64,000 nucleotides of DNA, from positions 47,331 through 111,330 of the forward strand of contig JAIXYI010000069.1 of the NCBI GenBank assembly GCA_027490305.1. The letters run 5' to 3'. This DNA comes from Flavobacteriaceae bacterium. GTDB taxonomy: Bacteria; Bacteroidota; Bacteroidia; Flavobacteriales; Flavobacteriaceae. Position numbers and translations under genes: made by a program. The notes under the pieces were generated by a model. That model worked only from the letters and a program-made list of their open reading frames with translations, ran no database searches and was not told the DNA's origin. Positions 35,880 to 43,722 of this stretch are shown here, one piece after another (position 1 is the stretch's first letter; every line of letters starts with the position of its first letter).

Positions 35880-36911
35880 TTACTTTCGAAGCGTCACCAA
35901 AAACCGAACCGCTTTTTCGTCGTTTACATACACCTCAATAAATCGCGTGCGAGGACTTTCAACCCGAAACGAGAACTCGAACACATCATCCGGAAGTCGT
36001 TTGTAAGGCAGCAGGTCAAGTCCGTTAGCGCCATAATACCCCTGCGTTTCATACGAAGGGTCACCGTTGATAGCGAAGCCCCCGACCTGAAAATCAGTGA
36101 TACGCATTTGAAAAGATACGGTGTCGCCGACTTTGGCGGTAATCGTGCCGGACGACGGTGAAAGTACCTCCACATGCCGACTCAAATCAGGATAATAGTA
36201 CGGCCCGTTCTTGTAGTCATTTTTTGTAACGCCACTGTCCTCGAGCCATTTTTCATCCTCTGGAAAGTGGTCTCGAAAAAAACACCGGGCGGGCGGTATC
36301 CAATAGATTTCGTGAAACGACTTCACGAATCCGGTCAGTTTGCCTTCCTCATCTTCCGGACAATAGCCGGCCGCCCAGGTGCAGTCGACCCACAGGTAGC
36401 GATCGTCGATGCGCAGCACGTTCCAGGCATGGTCCAACACACCCATCCGCCCGATCTGCGTCGGGCGATTTTTCGTATAACCTCTTACCAATGAGCATCG
36501 TATGCCGGCAAGGCCACAAAGTTCCTTATAGAGCAAGGCATATCCTTCGCAAACGTCCTTTCCGGTTTCGAGCACCTTCTTCGCCCGATCCCGCTCATAT
36601 TTGGCTTGTTTTTCCCTACAGTCATACGCGTTATCACATTTGAAGCGGTCGGGTTCGGCACGGCGGTTATACGCCTTATAATCGTATGCGGTGTTTTCGG
36701 TCACCCAAATAAACAATGCCCGCGCTTTTTCAATCTCCGTCTGGCAGCCTTCGGTGACCGCCGACACCAACCGTTCTATATGCCCGTCGTATCGCACGGC
36801 GCGCACACGGGCGTCGAGCGCTTCATACGGATTCGGCGTTGGGATCGTATCCTGGGCTGACAACGGGAAGTAACCTAATACAATGACGAGAAAGTAAAGC
36901 AACGGTCGCAT
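35880..36911 (-). CDS. Secreted transglutaminase-like (papain fold) protein
   Basis: The 343-residue protein has a signal peptide to LSAQ (residue 20) and a transglutaminase-core domain. The Cys-His-Asp triad is intact: Cys121 in KDVCEGYA, His161 in LDHAWNVL, Asp176 in LWVDCTW. A C-terminal beta-sandwich (about residues 240-343) follows. Bacterial members are usually proteases or amidases rather than cross-linking enzymes. The start at 36911 begins the signal peptide; an open extension upstream is unlikely. Neighbours give no clear pathway. Confidence 0.87.
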   Translation of the reverse strand: MRPLLYFLVIVLGYFPLSAQDTIPTPNPYEALDARVRAVRYDGHIERLVSAVTEGCQTEIEKARALFIWVTENTAYDYKAYNRRAEPDRFKCDNAYDCREKQAKYERDRAKKVLETGKDVCEGYALLYKELCGLAGIRCSLVRGYTKNRPTQIGRMGVLDHAWNVLRIDDRYLWVDCTWAAGYCPEDEEGKLTGFVKSFHEIYWIPPARCFFRDHFPEDEKWLEDSGVTKNDYKNGPYYYPDLSRHVEVLSPSSGTITAKVGDTVSFQMRITDFQVGGFAINGDPSYETQGYYGANGLDLLPYKRLPDDVFEFSFRVESPRTRFIEVYVNDEKAVRFLVTLRK

Positions 36912-36974
36912 GGCCAAATATACTAAAACGGGTCCCTGCTCCATACGACGATCGACGAACAACAGGTTTCCAGT

Positions 36975-37709
36975 TCAATCCCAAGCCCGAAGCAACTGCG
37001 CCTCAAGCGCCCTCGCCCTCGTAAACAGCACGTTGTTCTCTAAGTGTATGTGCTCGTCAAAATCCTGCTCGAACCGTTCGAGCATCGTATAGGCCGCCCT
37101 GAAAAGTGGACAGTCGTCGATTGGAGGCATATAATCATCTGTCAGTTTCGCGATATAGCGGAAACGGTCCACCTCTTCCTGGTGTTCGCGCTCCATTACC
37201 CGCATCACGTCTCCGAACGGACTTCCGTGTCGGGACCGTCGCATGAAGCCTGACTGTACGGCCTGTTCCAGCCTGATGATATGCGGGAATACGACGGTCT
37301 CCTCCGTTTTGAGATGAGTTAATAGCGTTTCGGTGGCCTCCCCAAACAAAATGCGCAAGGGCACAACTTCCGGGTAGATACTGCCGTACGCGTCCACCAG
37401 TCGATCCAAATGGCGACGGATAACCGGTATGCCATTCGTGATGTAGCGGTGGTGTTTCTTTTCGATATAATCGACAATCAGGTCGGCTGGCCACGAGTCG
37501 AAGTCGATGACCGTATGGGAGTCGGATAAGAGAATTTCAGTCAGCTCCGCTAACAGGCGCTTATAGTTGAAACCTTTCTGCTGGCATGCCTCTGCAACGG
37601 TACAATGTCCGCGGCAACTGAAATCGATGCCGTAGCGCGAAAAGAGGGCGGCTGTGCGAAAGTCATGTGCCACGAACTCGCCAATGGTGAGGTGTTGGGT
37701 AGTAGCCAT
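36975..37709 (-). CDS. ric: RIC family di-iron iron-sulfur cluster repair protein
   Basis: The 244-residue protein has an N-terminal ScdA/DUF542 domain with Cys32, Cys36 and Cys42 (FSCRGHCTVAEAC) and a hemerythrin-like four-helix bundle. The bundle carries the iron-ligand pattern (HRYI..VIRRHLD, HLKTEETVVFPH, REHQEEVDRF, HIHLENNVLFTRA). Such proteins (YtfE/ScdA) restore iron-sulfur clusters after nitric oxide or oxidative damage. The Met at 37709 gives the usual N-terminus. It stands alone. Confidence 0.93.
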   Translation of the reverse strand: MATTQHLTIGEFVAHDFRTAALFSRYGIDFSCRGHCTVAEACQQKGFNYKRLLAELTEILLSDSHTVIDFDSWPADLIVDYIEKKHHRYITNGIPVIRRHLDRLVDAYGSIYPEVVPLRILFGEATETLLTHLKTEETVVFPHIIRLEQAVQSGFMRRSRHGSPFGDVMRVMEREHQEEVDRFRYIAKLTDDYMPPIDDCPLFRAAYTMLERFEQDFDEHIHLENNVLFTRARALEAQLLRAWD

Positions 37710-37929
37710 AAATAGATGTTGGGGACAACGAAAATACAACTAAAATTATCTTAAAATGCGAATTTCAGCCACAATATAGCGGTTCAGAATGAGATTTATC
37801 AACTATCCGCGCGCCGTGAGTAGAACTACGTCGGGACATTCGCATAAAACAGGACAGAAGTCCTTATTGCGCCCTTCCAATCGCGTAACACGGAGCGGAC
37901 ATCATGCAACGGGTAGGCCACGAAATGGA

Positions 37930-37959
37930 AATCCCCTTACAGTAAACCATAAGGGGATT
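37930..37959 (-). terminator. Hairpin downstream of the YHS gene
   Basis: AATCCCCTTA (37930-37939) and TAAGGGGATT (37950-37959) form a perfect 10-bp stem with a 10-nt loop between the ric start and the YHS gene stop. The T tract is weak, so this may be a stabilising or factor-assisted end. Confidence 0.65.
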
Positions 37960-37984
37960 CCGGGAACTTCTTTTTCTATGCGTA

Positions 37985-38428
37985 TCAGGATTTGCTTGTC
38001 TTGACCGACGGCCAGTTCGCATCGGCCTTTTTGATCAAGGCGTCTCGGTCTTTGTTCCATTCGGTGCGGACCTCTTTATTATAGTTAAGATAGAGTTTCC
38101 CCGCTACGATGGTAAACGCGTCCGCTTCTGTAGGCGCCTTGTAGCCCCGTGAACAGCCGAAGGCACAGTAACCGCCATACTGCGGCAGGTATTTTGCGGG
38201 ATCAGCTTTGAAGGCCGCAAGGGTTTCGTTACTGGAGAAATGCCAGTCCGCGTTTTCGTAACGGTACACGAGTTCCGGTTTTCCTTCCACCGCGCGCCCT
38301 TCGGTGAAATACGCCACAACATCATAGCCGTTGATGGCCCCTTTTTTGGTTTCGTAAACAGGTGATTGCTGCGCCCGGGCGGCAAAACAGGTAAGCGCGA
38401 TCATAAAGAACAGGACAAACTTTTTCAT
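37985..38428 (-). CDS. Exported YHS domain protein
   Basis: The 147-residue protein has a signal peptide to ARAQ (about residue 19) and one YHS domain (NGYDVVAYFTEGRAVEGKP, WHFSSNETLAAFKADPAKYLPQYGGYCAFG with Cys). YHS domains are linked to metal, especially copper, handling or sensing. It diverges from the DM13/outer-membrane pair, with about 108 nt between the starts. Confidence 0.88.
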   Translation of the reverse strand: MKKFVLFFMIALTCFAARAQQSPVYETKKGAINGYDVVAYFTEGRAVEGKPELVYRYENADWHFSSNETLAAFKADPAKYLPQYGGYCAFGCSRGYKAPTEADAFTIVAGKLYLNYNKEVRTEWNKDRDALIKKADANWPSVKTSKS

Positions 38429-38536
38429 GTTTTCTGTGTTGATTGTGAAAGCAAAACTACGCCCGCGATTTTGTTCGAAATGTCGGCTAGCTGACAAATG
38501 GAGAATTTATTTCAGGAGAACTTTGTCAAAAAAGCT

Positions 38537-38965
38537 ATGAAAACCCTCCTTTTATCACTTCTCCTGGGGCTGGCTCTTTCGTCGTGTCAGTCGGAAGGCG
38601 AACTCACCCAGTCGGACGTCGGCGACGTGGCCCTTCCCACGGAAGCACAATTATTGTATGAAGGTGTGTTTAGTCCGACGTCAGGCATCGAAGTTTCCGG
38701 AACGGCCCGTGTATATGGCCGGGCGACACAACGCTATGTGGCGTTAGAGGATTTTTCGGTGTCGCATGGCCCCGACCTTAAGGTCTACCTCTCCACCACG
38801 GCGTCTCCCGATACATTCGTAAACCTGGGCGCTCTTGGCAACGGGGTAGATCCTACCTATAACATCCCGGAGGGCGTTGACCTGACGGTGTACGATCACG
38901 TACTCATCCATTGCCAGCAGTATAGCCATCTTTTTGCCATTGCACCCTTACAACCCGCCGAGTAG
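38537..38965 (+). CDS. DM13 domain lipoprotein
   Basis: The 142-residue lipoprotein (lipidated Cys17 in LSSCQSEG) has a DM13 domain (GVFSPTSGIEVSGTARVY, HGPDLKVYLSTT, YNIPEGVDLTVYDHVLIHCQQYSHLFA). The near-invariant Cys of this electron-transfer-associated domain is in IHCQQ. The frame extends 13 codons upstream, but the ATG at 38537 begins the lipoprotein signal. It is followed after 2 nt by an outer-membrane protein gene and stands opposite the YHS gene, suggesting a metal or redox function at the envelope. Confidence 0.88.
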   Translation: MKTLLLSLLLGLALSSCQSEGELTQSDVGDVALPTEAQLLYEGVFSPTSGIEVSGTARVYGRATQRYVALEDFSVSHGPDLKVYLSTTASPDTFVNLGALGNGVDPTYNIPEGVDLTVYDHVLIHCQQYSHLFAIAPLQPAE

Positions 38966-38967
38966 CC

Positions 38968-39867
38968 ATGAAAGCCACCTTTTTAGTTTGTATAGCCTTT
39001 TTCTCGGTTTCCTATGTAAACCTTCAGGCACAGGGTTGCAGTGATGCGGGCATTTGTAGTATTGCGTCACATCCCGAAACACACGCCTCGTCGCGCAATG
39101 AAATCGAAGTAGCCGGACTTTTGGGAGCGGGTGAAGCGGATACCCGGTATTTTTCGCCTTTCATCGCCTACAACCGCCGCTTCAACGACCGTTGGTCAGG
39201 CGCGGTAAAGATTACGTCCTCGTTTGCGGAAGGTCGTTTTGGGAAGCGAGGCTCGCTGGGCGATGCCTACCTGAGCACTCATTTTATCCCAAAGCCGGAC
39301 GCACGCTACAAATGGTCGTATGCCGCTGCCGTGAAGATTCCATTCAACCGGGCGAACCTGAAGATCAACGAACACCCGTTGCCGCTGGATTACCAAAGCA
39401 GCCTGGGGACGATTGATTTTCTCGGAAGCGTGAACCTTCGGTATGGAAACTGGGATTTCAACAGCGCCCTGCAACTGATCGTGGTCAACCTGAATGCCAA
39501 CTCGTTCTTTGCCGAGTACTCCGGAACGGATGCCTTTCCCTCGACCAACCTGTTTCGGCGCCGGCCCGATGCCTTATTCCGGGCGACCTATACCCTTTCC
39601 GATTCGAAAAAGCGTTTCCACCTGAAGCCCAATTTGCTGTTCATCTACCACCTGGGTGAAGATTCATTTGAGAACATCTATGGCAGGCGCGAATCGATTT
39701 CCGGTTCTGACGGACTGACCCTCAACGGCAACCTGATCGGGATCTATGATTTCAAGTCGGGAAGCCTTTCCCTCTCGGCTGCCGCGCCCTTCGTGGTGCG
39801 CGACATCCGCCCCGACGGACTCACGCGGGAGTTTACCGTGTCGGTAGGGTATGTGGGGCGGTTTTAG
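38968..39867 (+). CDS. Outer-membrane beta-barrel protein, unknown substrate
   Basis: The 299-residue protein has a signal peptide to LQAQ (about residue 22), then GCSDAGICSI with two Cys near the mature N-terminus, and repeated amphipathic strands ending in TVSVGYVGRF. The GCSDAG-x-C start recurs, as I recall, in Bacteroidota barrel proteins encoded near metal- or redox-related genes. It starts 2 nt after the DM13 gene, so the products probably act together. Confidence 0.75.
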   Translation: MKATFLVCIAFFSVSYVNLQAQGCSDAGICSIASHPETHASSRNEIEVAGLLGAGEADTRYFSPFIAYNRRFNDRWSGAVKITSSFAEGRFGKRGSLGDAYLSTHFIPKPDARYKWSYAAAVKIPFNRANLKINEHPLPLDYQSSLGTIDFLGSVNLRYGNWDFNSALQLIVVNLNANSFFAEYSGTDAFPSTNLFRRRPDALFRATYTLSDSKKRFHLKPNLLFIYHLGEDSFENIYGRRESISGSDGLTLNGNLIGIYDFKSGSLSLSAAAPFVVRDIRPDGLTREFTVSVGYVGRF

Positions 39868-39920
39868 GGGTGGCTTTCGCGGAGAATAAGAACACTATCA
39901 AAAACCGATGGTGTGCATCC

Positions 39921-40871
39921 TCAACCAAACAGTCTTTGGTAACGTTCCTCGTATAACAATCTGTACTTTTCTTTGTATTCGGTATTGAGAAACGACTTGT
40001 CAATCCAGTCCAATCCGATTTGCTTTTTAGAAGCAAAGTTGCGAAGGCTGGTCGTTAGTTGTCGCTCGTTCAACTGAAGCCTCAGGCCGAACTCATAAAA
40101 GTGCCTGTGCGCGAACTTGCGCTTTTTTGCGTCGAGTGTTAATGCAAATTCCTCAGCGTCAAAGGGGTTGACAATGGTTACGTTCAGGAGGTCGTAGGCC
40201 GGAGCCAACACCCACCTGTCGCCGTCGGATATCATCGAGAAATTTTTAAGATGCATGTCATTATTCCCTGTCAGGAAGCAGAACAGGGTGAGCTCGAAGA
40301 AACCCAATAGGTCCAGAAACGTATTGTCGGAAAACGAAAGCAGTGCTTTCCCCACACTTTCCATGGAACTTTTGTATTTGTCAGTGGCTTCGAGAATCTG
40401 GAACATATCGAGCATGTGGATCTTCTCGCCTTCGGGTGTGCGGTCAATCCTTTTGGTGATGTACCCCAGTTCGCCCGATGCCATCCTGATCAGGCTTGAT
40501 TTGACTACAGGGATGCCGAACGCGGCCGCCATCTTCATGGTGAGGTGTTCGTTCTCGGGCATATGTGGATATTCTGTGGTGGGCGGTTTGAATATGTAAT
40601 GGCCTCCTAACATACCGACCACAGTAAGCCTGCTGTTTTTACTTCCGCCAGCCATAACGTCCCTGACCAAAGACAGTGACAACTTGGGCTGCACGCCCGG
40701 TACGGTTACGCTTCGCTCAACGACATTTTTCGCCAACTCCGCCATTTGCTGTAGGGTATGAGGGAGAACCGGGGGTGTTGTGGTGCCAAAGAAATCGAGG
40801 CTGCACTTTTCGTGGTACTCACTGCCTTGGCCGTCAATCGTTTCGTAACAGTACAAACATTTAGTTGTCAT
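39921..40871 (-). CDS. hipT: HipT-like Ser/Thr kinase toxin (HipA C-terminal domain)
   Basis: The 316-residue protein has an N-terminal zinc-ribbon-like stretch (CLYCYETIDGQG with EYHEKC) and then a HipA kinase core. The Gly-rich loop VPGVQPKLSLSLV carries phosphorylatable Ser residues, with a catalytic loop GNNDMHLKNFSM and metal-binding APAYDLLNV. HipA-type kinases inactivate aminoacyl-tRNA synthetases. It lacks the N-terminal subdomain of full-length HipA (about 440 residues), which is encoded separately just upstream. Its start overlaps that gene by 11 nt. The target is unknown. Confidence 0.88.
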   Translation of the reverse strand: MTTKCLYCYETIDGQGSEYHEKCSLDFFGTTTPPVLPHTLQQMAELAKNVVERSVTVPGVQPKLSLSLVRDVMAGGSKNSRLTVVGMLGGHYIFKPPTTEYPHMPENEHLTMKMAAAFGIPVVKSSLIRMASGELGYITKRIDRTPEGEKIHMLDMFQILEATDKYKSSMESVGKALLSFSDNTFLDLLGFFELTLFCFLTGNNDMHLKNFSMISDGDRWVLAPAYDLLNVTIVNPFDAEEFALTLDAKKRKFAHRHFYEFGLRLQLNERQLTTSLRNFASKKQIGLDWIDKSFLNTEYKEKYRLLYEERYQRLFG

Positions 40872-41196
40872 CTTCCTGCGGTATTGGCACGACACTTATG
40901 GCGCCGATGCAATTCTGGCAGCATGCCATCAACAGCCCCATTCGATCGCGCGGGTTCAATTTCCAGTTTTGTGAAGCGATGTTCAGCAGCCAGCCCTCCG
41001 GTATAAGTCCTTCGAAAAAGGAGAAAAGATTTTTGTCAATGTAAGGTTGCGGTCGCACGGGCATGGAGAAGGTGAGAAAACGGTTGGGGAATTCGGTAAC
41101 GTATTCCTCATCATACTGGAAGATAAATTGCCCCTCATCGGTTTCGGTTAAGATACCCGCCAGATATTCTCTATATAATACCTTTGCCTGCCTCAT
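40861..41196 (-). CDS. hipS: HipS-like protein (separate HipA N-terminal subdomain)
   Basis: The 111-residue protein corresponds to the HipA N-terminal subdomain 1: VLYREYLAGILTE, FPNRFLTFSMPVRPQPY, LFSFFEGLIPEGWLL, and a closing MACCQNCIGAISVVP. In E. coli HipBST the equivalent free protein is the antitoxin that blocks HipT. It overlaps hipB by 4 nt (ATGA) and hipT by 11 nt, so the three are translationally coupled. Confidence 0.88.
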   Translation of the reverse strand: MRQAKVLYREYLAGILTETDEGQFIFQYDEEYVTEFPNRFLTFSMPVRPQPYIDKNLFSFFEGLIPEGWLLNIASQNWKLNPRDRMGLLMACCQNCIGAISVVPIPQEDDN

Positions 41197-41426
41197 GATG
41201 TTTCAGTTGTTTGGTGGGCTGCGTGGAGCGCGCGGGAACTGACGGGCGCGAGCTCGTGACCAAACATCCTGAGTACCTGGTTCACTTTGTCGAGATTCAG
41301 GTTGCCTTTTCCCTGTTCAATCTTCCTAATTACGGTTAATGCCACTCCTGAACGCGCCGCGAATTCTTCCTGTGTGAGTTTTACCCGCTGCCGATTTTCC
41401 TTTACAAACTGAGCCAAGTTTTTCAT
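41193..41426 (-). CDS. hipB: HipB-like XRE-family DNA-binding protein
   Basis: The 77-residue protein is a compact helix-turn-helix domain (KENRQRVKLTQEEFAARSGVALTVIRKIEQGKGNLNLDKVNQVLRMFG) with a short polar tail. It should autoregulate the operon through the three palindromes directly upstream. The Met at 41426 is chosen because an earlier start would place coding sequence over the first operator. Confidence 0.9.
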   Translation of the reverse strand: MKNLAQFVKENRQRVKLTQEEFAARSGVALTVIRKIEQGKGNLNLDKVNQVLRMFGHELAPVSSRALHAAHQTTETS

Positions 41427-41429
41427 AAG

Positions 41430-41447
41430 TATATGTTTATACATATA
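41430..41447. promoter_or_regulatory. hip operator O1
   Basis: TATATG-TTTATA-CATATA, inverted repeat centred at 41438.5, four bases upstream of the hipB start codon. Same arms and spacer length as O2 and O3. Confidence 0.75.
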
Positions 41448-41467
41448 TAAGCAGATCAAATATATGA

Positions 41468-41491
41468 AATTATATGCTATAACATATAATT
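41468..41491. promoter_or_regulatory. hip operator O2
   Basis: AATTATATG (41468-41476) and CATATAATT (41483-41491) form a perfect 9-bp inverted repeat around CTATAA. It is the best of the three sites, with its centre at 41479.5, 41 bp from O1. Confidence 0.8.
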
Positions 41492-41510
41492 CAAGCAGAT
41501 AATATATTTT

Positions 41511-41528
41511 TATATGTTTTTACGTATA
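41511..41528. promoter_or_regulatory. hip operator O3
   Basis: TATATG-TTTTTA-CGTATA differs from the common pattern by one base. Its centre at 41519.5 is 40 bp from O2, keeping the four-helical-turn spacing. Confidence 0.65.
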
Positions 41529-41659
41529 ACCACGATATAGGCTATAGCTGCACATCGACTAAGCACAGTCACCCCAAACATCGCGGCTTTTTAATGACGT
41601 ATTGGGTATAGTAAAACAAAAAACGCTGCCAAACCTAGGTTTAACAGCGTTTGATTCAG

Positions 41660-41747
41660 CAGAGAGGAAGGGATTCGAACCCTCGATACTCTTTTGGAGT
41701 ATACACACTTTCCAGGCGTGCGCCTTCGACCACTCGGCCACCTCTCT
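41660..41747 (-). tRNA. tRNA-Ser (anticodon GGA)
   Basis: On the minus strand AGAGAGG opens the acceptor stem and pairs with CCTCTCT, with discriminator G. The D-arm, the anticodon loop CTGGAAA (anticodon GGA), a long class II variable arm and the T-loop GGTTCGAATCC are all present. CCA is not encoded. Confidence 0.96.
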
Positions 41748-41854
41748 AAAAATGCGGTTGCAAATAACGTAAAAAAATACGGGTTATAAAACTTTGGCGG
41801 GCTAAAATGCAATTGCCGTCGGCGTTAGAGAAACCGCAAGGGTGTGAGGGCGAT

Positions 41855-42307
41855 TTAGTTGACCCGGTTGATCTGTTCAACCTTGTCTTTCCAATACTGC
41901 ATCAGGCAAAAGCAAACCGCCAGTGAGGCCGCGACCGCTTCAAACGCCAATCCGATACAATACATATAAATACTCAGTTTACCGCCTCCGAAAATGAAAC
42001 TATCGGGCAGTTTTCGCAGGTAGTTGATGCCGCCCATCGCTTCCACATAAATCAAGAGCCCGCCGATGCTCAGCGCGGCGCCAATCAGCGAGGTGATGAG
42101 TCCGGAAAGGAAGTTCTTGTTATAGCCCCGCAAACCGTCTTTCACGTTCGCGCTGATGGTGCGGTTCACGCCGAACATCACAATGAAGGCGTTGAAGATG
42201 CGAAGCCAGAATACGCTGGAAAGCCCGAGTAACTCCAATAGAATGAAGTAAAGTCCGATGCCAATAAAAATGAGAAAGCCGTTCGTAAGTTCGCGTGAGT
42301 ATTTCAT
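41855..42307 (-). CDS. Small integral membrane protein, unknown
   Basis: The 150-residue protein has four predicted transmembrane helices (about residues 10-29, 31-47, 67-90, 108-135) and a short polar tail. No family is recognised with confidence; the size and layout resemble DUF4199-like small membrane proteins. It stands alone between tRNA-Ser and the HTTM gene. Confidence 0.7.
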   Translation of the reverse strand: MKYSRELTNGFLIFIGIGLYFILLELLGLSSVFWLRIFNAFIVMFGVNRTISANVKDGLRGYNKNFLSGLITSLIGAALSIGGLLIYVEAMGGINYLRKLPDSFIFGGGKLSIYMYCIGLAFEAVAASLAVCFCLMQYWKDKVEQINRVN

Positions 42308-42414
42308 GGGTATTCGTGTTTGATGGAACGTTCATAGCGTGCGTTGTACTCTTAAATGTACGAACGGATTCGCTAAACGAACCAAAATTTAACTAAAATT
42401 AAACCCGAATACCG

Positions 42415-43722
42415 TCAGGGACGAATAGGGAAGGGGGTGATCCACGGGTTGTGGCGGAAATGCTCCCACGGCGCGTGGGCGAGGTCGACCGTCGGGTCGA
42501 TCAGAACGGCTTCCGGTGCACCGTTAATTGACACCCGGCAATCAGCAAAGACCTGGACGTCGAATCCGCGTTGCGCGAACACCTCATGGATGTATTGGGC
42601 CATCTGCCAGGCACCATCCGGTTTGGTTGCGACGAACAATTGTTGTTTGGGTGTGAGTTCGGTGCGGTAATCGTAGGGGAGTTCCGTCCCGTTGTGCCAC
42701 ACATGAAATTGCAGGTACCCGGTGCGTTGCCGCAACATCATCCGCCAGGAAAGCCGATGTGCTTCCTCCGTCCATAACACATCCCCTGCAATGAAATAAT
42801 GGCGAAGCGGAAGGGCCAGTTGCACCAGCAGAAACGGCAGGAAAAAGCCATACAAAATGGGCCGGGCGTCGCTTGCTTCGACCATCGGAAGCGTCGATTT
42901 TCGTCGAAAAAACACCTTCCGGATTTGTTCAGGAGGATAAAAGAACACCACGAACGACAACGCAAAAAAGGGAAAGATCCCGATCTGGAGAAAGACTGCG
43001 TTGAAACAGTGGAAGATCAGGGACGCAACGAGTGCCAGGGTGCGGGTACGACGCCATAAAAACAGCGGAATGACAAAAGCATCGAAGAACAGTCCGCCCC
43101 AGGCGAGGGCGACCGTAAACCCGGTACTTGCCAGCCACGACAGTTGCATGCGTTCTGATACCGGTTGTAGTGCGATCCGAAGGAAGGATCCGTCAAGCCA
43201 GCCGGTGTATACTTTTGAGACCGCCGCAAAGAAGTAGACAATCGCGATTTGGAGCATAAGCACCCACGCACACCACTGTGGCATCCGCACGGCGCGGCGT
43301 CGGTTTCGGCGGGCATCGAGCGACACGTCATCCGCGGCCGGAAGGAACCATAGCATCACGCAGGTTAGTAACAACAAATAGTAGTGGTTGTTGTAAGACG
43401 ACTTCTGCATGAGGTAGGCGCCCGTCCACAAAAGCGTGAAAAAGCCCAACGACCAACGGTAGCGGTAGCCCAGCATAACCAGCAAGGCCAGCAGTCCCAT
43501 CAGCGCGAAGTAGGCATACATACCATCGCCCGGAAGCGGTTGTAGCCATTCCCAGCCGATATACGAGAAGGTGAATTTGGGGTCGATGAAATTCGCGCGG
43601 ATCCATCCGGTGGCGATGGCCCCAAAGCACTCGATGGCCAACAGCGCGCCGAGAAACATGCGGAAGAGGATGAGAGGGGCATTGTCGACCTTCCGGAACA
43701 AGCGCGGCGTCACGTTCCCCAT
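42415..43722 (-). CDS. HTTM domain membrane protein (vitamin K-dependent carboxylase-like)
   Basis: The 435-residue polytopic protein has the HTTM/VKGC family pattern: LFRMFLGALLAIECFG, GWIRANFIDPKFTF, YNNHYYLLLL, VYFFAAVSKV, LFFDAFVIPLFLWRRTR, then ALPLRHYFIAGDVLWTEEAHRLSWRMMLR. A soluble C-terminal domain follows. The human relative carboxylates glutamates using vitamin K; bacterial relatives are mostly uncharacterised. Its start overlaps the 3' end of ribF by 13 nt, so the two are expressed together. Confidence 0.87.
   Translation of the reverse strand: MGNVTPRLFRKVDNAPLILFRMFLGALLAIECFGAIATGWIRANFIDPKFTFSYIGWEWLQPLPGDGMYAYFALMGLLALLVMLGYRYRWSLGFFTLLWTGAYLMQKSSYNNHYYLLLLTCVMLWFLPAADDVSLDARRNRRRAVRMPQWCAWVLMLQIAIVYFFAAVSKVYTGWLDGSFLRIALQPVSERMQLSWLASTGFTVALAWGGLFFDAFVIPLFLWRRTRTLALVASLIFHCFNAVFLQIGIFPFFALSFVVFFYPPEQIRKVFFRRKSTLPMVEASDARPILYGFFLPFLLVQLALPLRHYFIAGDVLWTEEAHRLSWRMMLRQRTGYLQFHVWHNGTELPYDYRTELTPKQQLFVATKPDGAWQMAQYIHEVFAQRGFDVQVFADCRVSINGAPEAVLIDPTVDLAHAPWEHFRHNPWITPFPIRP

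Noticed and set aside
39921..41196. Frameshifted hipA pseudogene
   Set aside because: Both parts have proper starts, coding overlaps of 11 nt and intact motifs in the order known for hipBST, so a genuine split is more likely than a broken gene.
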